In this document: positions 46,428 to 56,612 of the stretch, one piece after another
Numbering within the stretch: the first letter of the stretch is position 1
Layout of the letters: the number at the start of each line of letters is the position of its first letter
Notes under the pieces: generated by a model
Told to the model about the DNA's origin: nothing
Databases searched by the model: none
The model's input: the letters and a program-made list of their open reading frames with translations, nothing else
Source: Lunularia cruciata
Taxonomy: Eukaryota; Streptophyta; Marchantiopsida; Lunulariales; Lunulariaceae
NCBI GenBank assembly: GCA_948567375.1
Contig: OX419758.1
Location: 67,151,001-67,215,000 of the forward strand
DNA: 64,000 bases
Reading direction: 5' to 3'
Made by a program: the position numbers and the translations under genes

Positions 46428-46435
46428 ATATATAG
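46428..46435 (-). promoter_or_regulatory. Putative TATA box of the lectin kinase
   Basis: CTATATAT on the minus strand, about 270 bp before the proposed donor, would place transcription start near 46400. No other good TATA lies between it and the ATG. Confidence 0.35.
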
Positions 46436-46499
46436 AAGTAATCAAAGACGCGAGCAGTAAAGACTTGTATGCACGTACTGACTGCAGAAATTGCTAGCG

Positions 46500-47571
46500 G
46501 ACTTCACACATCTAGAGAACTCTGAAGATCAGGTGCAGGACTTCAGTCAGGAATTTCAACAGGGAGGAGTTGATCTTCCCAGCTTGCTATTGATTTTTGA
46601 GGGGTACAAAGTACCAGGATCAGTCCACTTCAGACAGAAGTCTACCCTCGAAACCGGGGAGTGAAGTCCTCTTGTTATTTGGAACTCACTATTTGGTCCT
46701 TGAGGAGAAGTTATGATATTCCACCACAGACAGGGATCAGGAAATAGGGAATAATTACCAATGTCGCATACATTGTCCTATATAATAGGCTACAGGATTA
46801 GTAGGCCAAAAAGTTTAGTCGAAGTCTAGGAAATTCAGGTGATGAACAGCATTTTCCAACTGATCAGTGACTGCAGCCCAGGACCGAAGGTTCGCCTGAG
46901 CTACGCGTGGGGCCCGACCGCAACGCTTCAGAAGTGCCAATAGCTTTTGTGGCGTTTTCCTTGGCGTTTGGTGCTTCTGACGATTCCTACACATGTTCAG
47001 GTTCGCAGGTACATCCGGGCTCCCTCTGACGTATTTGCTCTGCGGGTGTGTCGATCCGTGAGATTTTGGTACAGCCTCACGGTCCTTGTCCACCTCCCGG
47101 ACTTTGAAGTTAAACTATGGATCAGTCGATCCTTCTTGGTGAACATCTTTGCTTCCATGTCCTGAGCTCTTCTCTATTTCCACATTAATTCGGAAACATT
47201 GTGAAGATTTGTGATGCGAACTGCTTCTTGTCGCAGACTGATTCTTCTTTTTGGGGATTTCCACCTGAACTGTTTTATGAAACCGTTATCTTCTTTATTC
47301 TTATCATGACAGCGAGGCTCAAATTTCGGATCTACAGCCAACATAGTATGATAGTTAGTGTATTTAAAAAGAGGAATTCCGCTTTCCACAGCTGATTTCC
47401 GGATTTCTGACTTTTTGAGTAATCCTCATTTCCTTCCATTCCTATGACTCAATTAGGTCTGCGTGCCGTCTGAGTCTTGCTTTCTAATTCTTTTTCGTTA
47501 AATTCCGGTTAGCCCATAATCAGTATTTATCGCAAAATGCACAAAATACATAGATCAATATAATCACTCGA
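46500..47571. other. Spacer, no gene recognised
   Basis: Several short ORFs on both strands without motifs. It may hold distal promoter sequence of the kinase, which reads away from here to the left. Confidence 0.4.
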
Positions 47572-48006
47572 GTGGTTGCTACTCAAGTGGATAATTGTGC
47601 GATGTACATTTTCTTCATAGCTGGATCGGATTTAATATGCCCGATGTGTCCAAAGCCCGTTGCAAAAGGAGAAACGGCAATCAAACAAGGAATTGAAAAC
47701 ATGAGGCGACATCTAAAATCTGATCTCCACCTGGGCATGGTCAGTAATGAGGTGATTCAACTGAGACTTGAGCAATCCTTTGAGCATCAGCCAAAGTATA
47801 AGATTTGATTATTTCAACCTCGAACTCATCACTCATTTAATCCGACGCAATGTTCCACTTGAGGTGATGATGGATACCCACTTCAAAGAACTCTTAGATC
47901 GTTGGACCAAGGAAGCTGTTGATTTGTGGACCAATACCTACAAATACATAGGTTACTCCTACCTCTCTGTCAGGGAGCTCTACCTCTCTATCTCCATCAT
48001 TGGGAC

Positions 48007-48258
48007 CACACAAAATCAGAATTATTATTGACGAGGCTAGTGACTTTCTCGACAATAAAGTAGTTGCCATCCTCGTCATCCCTCTCAATGACGAGTATCA
48101 TAAGCCACTCCTTTATTGGGGCACACAAAATCAGAATTATTATTGACGAGGCTAGTGACTTTCTCGAGGCTAGTAACTTTCTCGACAATAAGGTAGTTGC
48201 CATCCTCGTCATCCCTCTCAATGACGAGTATCATAAGCCACTCCTTTGGGCCTAGATT
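48007..48258. repeat. Tandem duplication within the hAT relic
   Basis: Copy 1 48007-48121 and copy 2 48122-48258 (offset 115) are almost identical. Copy 2 has an extra internal ~21-bp repeat of GAGGCTAGTGACTTTCTC. High identity shows the duplication is recent relative to the decay. Confidence 0.85.
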
Positions 48259-48595
48259 TGCGTCAACAAATGTGACTACATTTTGATATTCTACTCTTTC
48301 AAGACACTATCCACTACCTCTTTGGTGGACAATTGGAAGATAAATCTGTGATCGTGCGCTCCATACTGAGCGCCACACATGGAGAAAGCGGGAACTGACC
48401 TCAAGATCACCTCATTCTCTGACATACATCACATTTTCTGTTTGGCACATAGGATGCCCAGTATCTACTAAACAGTGCAACTTGGATTGCCACTCAACCA
48501 ATTTGTTACCTCCATGAAGAATATCTGGTCATTGATGTGACCAGTTCAAAGAAATTGCTAACAGTCCACCTCCTGCGAAGCCCGTCATCACTTAC

Positions 48596-48753
48596 TGGAG
48601 TATATGGATCAATGTTACCGCTGCATACAAGGAGATGGAGTTCCAAAAGTTGGATAAATTCATTTCTCTATTAATGGAGTATATGGATCAATGTTACCTC
48701 TGCATACAAGAAGATAGAGTTCCAAAAGTTGGATGAGTTCATTTCTCTATCGG
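48596..48753. repeat. 79-bp tandem duplication within the hAT relic
   Basis: TGGAGTATATGGATCAATG begins at both 48596 and 48675; the two 79-bp units differ at only a few positions. Confidence 0.85.
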
Positions 48754-49230
48754 ATGATAAATCCATTAACATTGTTATGCTAAGAGACTCATCGCGTAAC
48801 AACCCTTCAGCGAGGACATGTAGGCTATTTAGAAATATGAGTCACTGCAGCTGATTATCACCCAGCTTGAGACTCAAGGTTTGACTTTGAAAGAACAAAT
48901 CTAATTAGTATAGAAAGCAAATCAACCCTGACCGGTGAATATCTCAAACCACTTGAAAACATATTCATAAAGAACTCTGACTATGGATAGATAGTGGTTC
49001 AGGTTCAACAAGAGACGCTCTCTGTCTCATGGACTCATGTCCCCTCGTTAGTGTGTATGTTGAAAGGGCTTTCTCTTGTATGCAAAGCATAGTTTTAGAC
49101 AAAACTAGTAGTCTACTTGCATAACAATTCAATTCAATCGTCATTTGCTCTAATCTTAATATTTCTGCATTTGAATCCCACTTCGCAATTATTTGAGTTC
49201 TGCTTTATGTTATCCCATATTCCGCGTTTT

Positions 49231-50644
49231 CTAATACACTAATGATAATAGTGAAAGTTCTCGTCAAAAGAATGTCCAATTGATAGGAAGACTCAAAAGG
49301 CGACCGCGTAGGACAAAACGAAGGATGGGAAGATAGGAAGAACTTACGTCTTAATTATCAAACTGAGACTACCAACAAACTATAGGTTGGCAGAATTTTA
49401 CCGAGAATTTTGCACTTTAAATTGTGTATTAAGTACCCTAACCTGACTTGACACGCGTGTCAAGCTAAGTTAGGATATTTCGTTTGTAGACCAAGTCTAT
49501 TTCAAATTCAAATTATTGTAGTGAATGCTTTAGTGGGACCTTGATCTGGACTACTCTAATGTTCTGTTGATAGAAGGCAATCACGCACAACTACTTTAAC
49601 CTTACGTCAAATTACTTTGCACAAGGAGGAAGGTCAGCACCAGTGTATGCTGAGAATGAAGGGACGAGATACTGTATGTCCGATATTTCTGGCTCGAAAT
49701 ATCCCGAAATGACCACACTTACGAACCCCCCACCCCCCAGACGAAACAAATGAGCATCGTGCTCAAGTTTATTCTGTTCACTCGACCGCCGGAAGAAACA
49801 ATGAATATCGTTATTCTGTCCATTAGAGTCAGGACTGTCTGTCCAAGGAGGTACTGCCAACTTGTCTTCTCGGGGAGATACTGCCGTACTAAAGAAAGCA
49901 CAGTACGAAGAAGAAACGTAAACTCCTTGTTACACACGTGAAGAAACAAGAGATTTACCTCCGCTGTGTGAACGTACAGTTTGATTGATGTCTTTGACTC
50001 GTTTACCGGATTTGGACTGAGAGAAGCTGCGGGAGAGTGGAGACGGGAGAGGAGAGGGAGTGACGTGAGAATACGTCTATAATTCTTTAGTGCTCTCTAA
50101 TATATAGACTCGAGTCAATAGTCGTCTTTTTTCGTTTTCCAATTTCGAGTCCATTGGTATATAGACGATCGAAGACTATGGCGAATAAAATACAAAATTA
50201 TGAAAAAATTTAGTTTTTTTTAAGGGTTTAGAATGATTATTTTATATTGACAATAATGAATTGAGATTTTTATTTTTTATATTTTATTTTATGATAAAAT
50301 TTCATAAAAATGTAGCTTTGGAAATAAAATTTAAAAATTATAAAAATTAATGAATTTTAGAGTTTAAAATTTTTATTTTTTGGTGTGAATTATGATACGA
50401 GGGGTTGTAGTTTTGCAAATATTGAGAGATATGGAAAGGAACATCATGTGTTATTATCATTATTTTTTTATTAGTCATGGTTACACCTTCCCATGTTGGG
50501 TCGCCTTGAACAACTCCACGTAAGCTATGTCCAGTGTGTCATCGACTCTTTACCTTGTAAGGGGTAAAAATCCATGAGAGAAAGATGCACAAAGACTATG
50601 ATTGAACCACTTGGGATGTCCACTTGAGACTAGCTACCACACTG
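49231..50644. other. Spacer, partly very AT-rich
   Basis: No recognisable gene. 50180-50400 is almost pure A/T. The last ~190 bp before M2 may belong to the same old sequence that continues after M2 at 61042, since M2 was inserted between 50648 and 61038. Confidence 0.4.
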
Positions 50645-50648
50645 ATCA

Positions 50649-50753
50649 TGTCGTGCGTATATAGATCGCTACACAACATACATCGCTGTCAACATCATAC
50701 ACTATAAAAGCACAACTCACACATAAGTCATACATAGACTCTAAAGTGCCACA
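50649..50753 (-). repeat. M2 terminal block A
   Basis: 105 bp; its outer end (TGTCGTGCG on the plus strand) is the element's 3' terminus. One difference from 51207-51311. Confidence 0.9.
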
Positions 50754-50754
50754 A

Positions 50755-51204
50755 TAATCAGATTGCTTAACACTTTCAACTCAACTCAACTCAGATCAGT
50801 ACTTGATCTGTCACTCTATAAACTGCCAACAACTGGGCACTGATTACAGTCAAACCACACCCACTCAAGCATAGAGAATCTAGGTGACGCTCGCCGGCCT
50901 CTGTCCACCATAGCCAGGAACTCGAAGGCTCAACATCAGAGAAGTGAGCTCTCTGGAGCTCACCTTCGAAACTATACCCCTTGGACTCGAGCTAGCCCTG
51001 AAACCCTAACGGTCCCGCTGACGGCACACTCGACGGTGCAAACGGTGCAAAGTGACGGTGGGCCCCACCGTGAAGTCAGTACCCCGAACACGAAATCTAA
51101 CCATCGGAAAGTAGTCCCTGAGAAACTGCTAGAATAACTCTAACTACCATCACTGGAACTCCAGTGTCCGAGCATCTAGATGCGGAACTACAAATGGCGT
51201 GACA
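50755..51204 (-). repeat. M2 3' block B
   Basis: 450 bp, the same length as the 5' copy 60588-61037. It is joined to the inner A by gc and separated from the terminal A by one base. Confidence 0.9.
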
Positions 51205-51206
51205 GC

Positions 51207-51311
51207 TGTCGTGCGTATATACATCGCTACACAACATACATCGCTGTCAACATCATACACTATAAAAGCACAACTCACACATAAGTCATACATAGACTCT
51301 AAAGTGCCACA
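51207..51311 (-). repeat. M2 inner block A and adjoining polypurine tract
   Basis: 105 bp. On the minus strand it is directly preceded by TAGGGGGGCGAT (PPT, 51312-51323). It contains the TATA-like CTTTTATAG. Confidence 0.85.
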
Positions 51312-51480
51312 ATCGCCCCCCTAGCTGGCGGTTAGGTCCCTCTAACTCCAGATAGCCATCTACTCTAAGTATATGGTATACCCTCTAATGGGCAAAGATC
51401 AGGAGGCCGGGTGCTATGGAGCCCCATCGTTAGTCGCCTGTCTGCAATCTATACCATATAAAGAATGAACTAGCTATAGG

Positions 51481-52647
51481 TCAAGTACATCTAGGACATA
51501 ACCACTGTCCTTGAGGAACCACCGTGAGGGGAGGAGTCATACATGCCATATGCCATCCTCTCGAACAGCTATCACACACTAACATAGTAGCAGCTCCACC
51601 AGAAGAGCCACATAACATACACCTCAAGCCTGCACGTACAAGTGCCAAGCTTGGGTCCATAGTACCATCAATGTTTGGGAGGTGGCGTGGCGCACAATTG
51701 CGCATATGATCCTTCCAAACAACACCATCACGTCCTTCTAACACAAGGACTCCAGATGGCAAAACCTCGCGCACTCTCAAGATAGTGCGGCCTGTAGAAA
51801 CATCAAGTGTCGTCGGTGCTGTCTGTTGTAGATATACATAGTCGCCTGGATGAAATCGACGGATCGAGGGTCTATAACCTCCTCCTCGAATGGTAGCATA
51901 GCGTAAAGTATCTCTATGCTGAGCAATTGCCAAGTTCTCGAAGGCCATCGGCATCACTCTCCGAAAGATCTCTGCCCGCTGAGAACATGCACTCATCCAT
52001 ACATCAGGGTCATCCAAGTCCAAAACTACAGTAGCATCTCGACGAATGGCTGCAGGTAAATCTGGATCTCGTCCATAGAGTAGAAAGTATGGAGAGAAGG
52101 ATGCTAAGGAGGCTTGCCGGCTGAACCAATAGCCCATGGCCAACCAAGGTAACTGGAGATCCCAATCTCCCAAGTGGCCTCTCTGCAAACCATACTTTCG
52201 CAATCCTCTCTTCACCGTCTGAACCACTCTCTCTGCTAAGCCATCTGCCTCAGGGTGATCTCGGGATGTAGTACGATGATCAATCAAAGCCTTGTCACAC
52301 AAGACCTGAAACTCTCCCAAGAACTCTGTACCCTGATCAGTCAAAACCTCAGCTGGTGCACCAAAATGACTAAGAACTCGATCCAAGAACGAGTAAGCTG
52401 TCCCTTCACTAGACTTGTCAGGAAGTGCCACCAACTCAATCCACTTGGAGAAGTGCTCCACCATCACCAAAACATACCGATGATGTCTCACAGTCAGCGG
52501 TAAAGGTCCGGCGAAGTCCAAACTCCAACGGTAACCCAATCCCATGATAGGTAATGGGTGTAACTGTGGCGTAGGAGCATTGAATGATGCTCTAACTCGG
52601 TCACAAACCACACATCTGGCAACAAACTGCTGTACCTCGGTCTGCAT
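51481..52647 (-). pseudogene. M2 integrase with C-terminal PHD finger
   Basis: 388 open codons, in frame with RT-RNase H but separated by one stop (TAG at about 52649, where M1 reads TGG). Core residues D44 (S-L-D-F-A-G), D104 (L-T-D-Q-G-T-E-F) and E139 (L-A-E-R) keep DDE spacing; the H-H-C-C zinc domain straddles the stop. Codons ~340-388 are a textbook PHD finger: C-x2-C, C-x2-C, H-x2-C, C-x2-C with the usual W before the last pair. It occupies the place a chromodomain has in chromoviruses, so it may guide integration to histone-H3-defined chromatin. Confidence 0.88.
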
Positions 52648-52653
52648 AGCGCG

Positions 52654-54591
52654 CTACCAATAATGACTCTGGAGTAAGCTATATGTACGCTTTACTCCAA
52701 AATGTCCTAGCTCCTCATGAGCATGACGGACCAACTGTGGTCTCTGTGATGGAAGTGGTACTACTCGCACTCTACCATCCTCCCATACACGCAAAAGGTG
52801 TCTACCCTCCAATCTGAACCGTCTGGCTCGCTGAAGAACACGGTCTCTCTCCTTGGCCCCAACTGTGCCACCCACAACACCAGTGCAAAGATAGTCCATC
52901 ACTAAGACATCATCATGAATGTCTCGCTGAACTGTACCAATATCTTCACTCTCTGGATCTGTGACCTCAATAACTCCTCCTGTATGCGCTGAGAGAGATA
53001 CCACCAATGTCTCTGCAAATATACACAGAAAGGCTGATGCATGCCAACCCGGCACCATCTCCTCATCTGTCTCACCATGCCAACGTGCTCCGGTCTGATC
53101 CTGCTGGCTGGGACATGGGTTTCTACTCAACCCATCTGCATCATGGTTCACCACTCCAAGTCTGTGAACAACCGTGAAATCATACTCCTGTAAAATCAGA
53201 GCCCATCGTGCAAGCTTCCCTGAAAGCTTGTCGGACTCCATCAACCACTTCAGCGGCTGATGATCAGTGATGAGAGTGAAGGGGTTACCAAATAGGTAAC
53301 ATCGGAAATGTGCTACTGCCCAAACTGCTGCCAAGCACTCTCCCTCATATGAACTATACTTCGCCTCCGCTAAATTGTTGGAGCGACTAGCATAGGCCAC
53401 CACAAACTCCTTCTCCTCATCATCATGCTGGGTGAGCACCGCTCCAAGCCCCAACATACTCCAATCAGTGTGAACCTGAAATGGTCGTCCCTTGATCGGT
53501 CTCCTCAAAATAGGAGCAGATGTCAACCTCTCCTTGAGCTCTACAAAAGCTCTCTCCTGCTCATCTCCCCACCACCACTCTTGTGTAAGCTTGGTCAGCT
53601 TCGTCAAGGCCTTGGCAATGGCACTAAATCCTCTAACATAGCGGCGATAGAAGTTCACCAACCCAAGGAATGCTCGCACTCTGCTCACATCCGTAGGCCG
53701 AGGAATACGTGCAATAGCCTCCACCTTGGTCTGCTGGACACCAAGTCCTCCGGGGTAGATAGTGTGACCCAAATACTCAACCTGCTCATGGAAGAACCTA
53801 CACTTCCCAGGATGTAATTTGAGTCCATGAGATCTCAACCTCTCAAACACCTCCAACAACTGTCGCTCATGCTCCTCCACAGTAGTGCTATACACCAAAA
53901 TGTCATCAATATAGCACCAAGCAAAATCCAGTCCAGCTAGGATCCTATCCATGACCCTCTGGAACTCAGCAGGAGCATTCTTCAACCCAAATGGTAAGAA
54001 CCTCCACTGATATAACACATCCTTGCCGTGAGGATCAATAGCCCAAAATGCTGTCTTGGACTTATCCTCCTCCCTGATCGGCAATTGATGATATCCCGCT
54101 CGAAGATCCAAAGTACTGAAGACCTTTGCATGCCCAATCGCATCAAAAATCTCCTCCGGTGTAGGCATGGCATACTGATCAGCCCTGGTCTGTCGGTTGA
54201 TAGGACGGTAATCTCCACACATTCGCCTATTTGTATAGTTGCCATGCATATCCTTCTTGGCTGGCATCACTGTCGCTGATGCATACTCTCCATGTGAAAT
54301 CTCCACCAAACCAGCCTCAAAAAGGTCACTAATCCGGCTCTGAATCAATGTCCTCTCCATCTCACTATATCGATAAGGACGTCGGAAAACAGGTGTGTTG
54401 CTAGTCAGCTCAATCCGTATACCAGGTCCCTTCAGAGCACCCAAATCCTTCATACTGAAGGCAAAACAACTCGTGTGACTCCTCAAGAACCTCCAAACCC
54501 TCCGTCTTTCCTCTCCAGTAAGCTTGGGTCCAAGATCTGGCTCCCAAGTATCCCCTGTAACTGTAGTAGGAGTGGAAGATGTACTGACTAG
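52654..54591 (-). pseudogene. M2 reverse transcriptase-RNase H and integrase zinc domain
   Basis: Open for 610 codons from 54486 (and from just after a TAG near 54592). RT: D127 in S-T-L-D-L-R-A-G-Y, then F-L-P-F-G-L-K-N-A-P, and the Y-I-D-D active site (192-195), then R-A-F-L-G-L-V-N-F-Y-R-R-Y. RNase H: D341, E381 and D408 (T-D-H-Q-P-L). The segment then enters the integrase zinc domain before the stop. All catalytic residues are present, so the parent enzyme was functional. It is the segment missing from M1. It copies element RNA into DNA. Confidence 0.9.
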
Positions 54592-54977
54592 CTGCTATAC
54601 TGGGCCCTTGGGAGCAATGGTGTCATGCTCCCGACCACTAGAGGTCCCAACCTTTGTGTGAAAAACTCCCTCCACTCTGGCTGCAAGCTCCATACGTCCT
54701 CTGGCTGCATCCCATGTGGACCAAGGGTGTAATCCAAGTAGCCCACGCTCACCTGGATGGACTCCAAGTAGACCACTCTCCTTAGTAGCTACTGGATGTG
54801 TCCCAAGAATACCATGTCCACTCGGTCCATCGCCCCCAGCATGTGCCTGAATCGTCTCGATAGGCACAGGGCTCACAAGTGTCCGAGTGGTGATGCCTAT
54901 CAAGTGCATCCTACGCTGCTCTGCCAAACCAAGGCTCACAATCCAGGTCAAACAGTTCAGGTCCATAGCCTAACCTA

Positions 54978-55870
54978 ACACTTGACGCCTAGATGCCTCT
55001 GACACTGCTGGAACAGCGGTAATACCGGTGCGAAAACCCACCAACTGCTATAACTGTGAGTCCCAAACAAGTCCAGGTCCTCCCTCTCAAAAAGCATGAG
55101 AGCCTGGGAAACTCATGAGTGTGGGAAATGCAGCTCTAGGCTATCCAACTAGGTTCACCACTGCCATAGGTGACCTATCAGCCACTACCATTGTCTGAGA
55201 CTGACGCCCAACATCCAAGATATCATCAACAAGGATGTGGTCAAGTCGCTGAATCCCATCATAACTACGTTGTAGAACCTCTCTGGGTAAAAGGTTCGTC
55301 CACCAAAGACGAAGACAATGAGCCCGTGATCCCACTCTGGCTGCATCTAACAATACAGCAGGTCCCATCCAAGAATGAACCTGATGTGTACTCGCCACCA
55401 CTCTAGTGCGAGAATCACCCATCAATGGAACGTTCTCCAAAAGGTAAGCTGGAGAAACAGACTGATGAACCTGGAGATGTCGTAGTATCCGTAACATCTC
55501 CCAAAACACACCAGAACGAGGATCCTGAAGACCCAAACCGCGGCCCACCCGTGTATGTCCCTGACATGGCCATCCAGAAATCACCAAGTGAATAGGCCCA
55601 TGTCTCTCTAGGTCATGCGCCCCCAATAAGGAAATGTCTCATGGTAAGGCCTTCTGGTAACCTCTGACTGCTGACATCGGTAATAACTCCGGATACCGAT
55701 AGGCCAAGTGTGCCACATGATGTAGAGAGACTCGCCTAGCAGTCTCATCTCTCTCTACATACAAGTACCTCTGTACTCGGATACCCGCCTGTAACACCGC
55801 AGCTAGTCTGGTGCTGATCCCACCAAACAACTCTAATAGACATATCCCCTCTACTGGATACTGCCAAGCA
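54978..55870 (-). pseudogene. M2 cytosine-5 DNA methyltransferase domain (DNMT3/DRM-like)
   Basis: It lies between protease and RT, in frame with both. Motif I L-E-L-F-G-G-I (about 55830), P-C-Q loop with I-S-G-W before and G-x-D-P-R-S-G-V-F-W-E-M-L after (about 55560), L-E-N-V (about 55435), S-R-A-H-x-L-R-L-W-W-T-N-L (motif VIII) and the G-F-R-T-G ... R-Q-V-L-G-Q-A-M-D end (motifs IX-X). The linear motif order I-IV-VI-VIII-IX-X rules out the permuted N-terminal half of plant DRM as a close match and resembles DNMT3. Stops at about 55637 (GGA-to-TGA), 55142 and 55058 (both CAG-to-TAG) and a 33-bp in-frame loss near 55043 are private to M2. Confidence 0.87.
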
Positions 55871-55874
55871 ATGA

Positions 55875-56612
55875 GTGTGGTATCCAGAGGTGTCAAAGCA
55901 ATCGCCTCTGGAGGCTCATCCTCACACTCATCCCCTGATGGTACGAAGGCTCCACTCCAAGCCTTCTGCACCAACTGATCTGCATGCTGCTGCAATGCCT
56001 CCTCTGAACTCCACAATGGAACATCCAAGGTGGATGGAACAATCCCACTTGTACTCCATAGCCGAGTGATCTCCTCTGGTACTGGAGTATTCTCTGCATG
56101 GGCGTTCCCCTCCAACAAGTCACCAGGCCAAGTAACTGCACCGCTGAAAGCTAAAACTGATGCTGCCATGGTCCCGGACTGTAGTGAGCCAAGACTGCCA
56201 CTATTGAAACGTACTGGTAGGCGACATACTCGTCCCTCACCAGACTGCCAACCAGGTCTATAAGAGGCTGTCTCCTCCCAATAGTCAATACTGAAACCCA
56301 TAGGGTATAACACTGCTCCCCCAACTAGCACATCATAGGACTCAGCTATCATCGCAATAGCTTGAGCTCTCACCACCGAGCTATCAGTCGGATGACCAGG
56401 CTGAACCTGGACAACAAGCTCCCCACGTGTGTCGAACCACCACCTAGAAATGTCTGGATCTGAAATGGACACCTCTCCACATCGGTCTTCCGTAACTCCA
56501 GACCAACAACTGCAGCCTTCCCCAACATAAGGGGCTGCGCACCAGAGTCTAACAAGACTCTCTGTGGTGTATAGACCTTCCCTGAAGGTCCCACCAAACG
56601 AAAGATCCCCCT
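55875..56612 (-). pseudogene. M2 retropepsin-like protease region
   Basis: Starts in frame after the gag amber codon; D-S-G at 56549-56541, then Y-D-V-L-V-G-G-A-V-L-Y near 56330. A 10-bp deletion around 56435 (present sequence in M1 near 5273) shifts the frame. The region continues into the methyltransferase without a stop. Confidence 0.75.

Larger units (their letters stand above)
47572..49230 (+). pseudogene. hAT transposase relic
   Basis: A BED-type zinc finger starts it (C-P-M-C ... H-L-K-S-D-L-H, 47640-47730). A middle part has D-E-A-S-D-F and C-L-A-H-R, and a C-terminal dimerisation block reads V-Y-V-E-R-A-F-S-C-M-Q (about 49050), a hAT hallmark. The frame is broken by many stops and shifts and by two tandem duplications (48007-48258 and 48596-48753). 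Terminal inverted repeats are not identified. It once cut and pasted a class II transposon. Confidence 0.7.

Noticed and set aside
47572-47808. Stand-alone BED zinc-finger gene
   Set aside because: Downstream hAT motifs, including the C-terminal dimerisation block, follow in order, so it is the start of a dead transposase.
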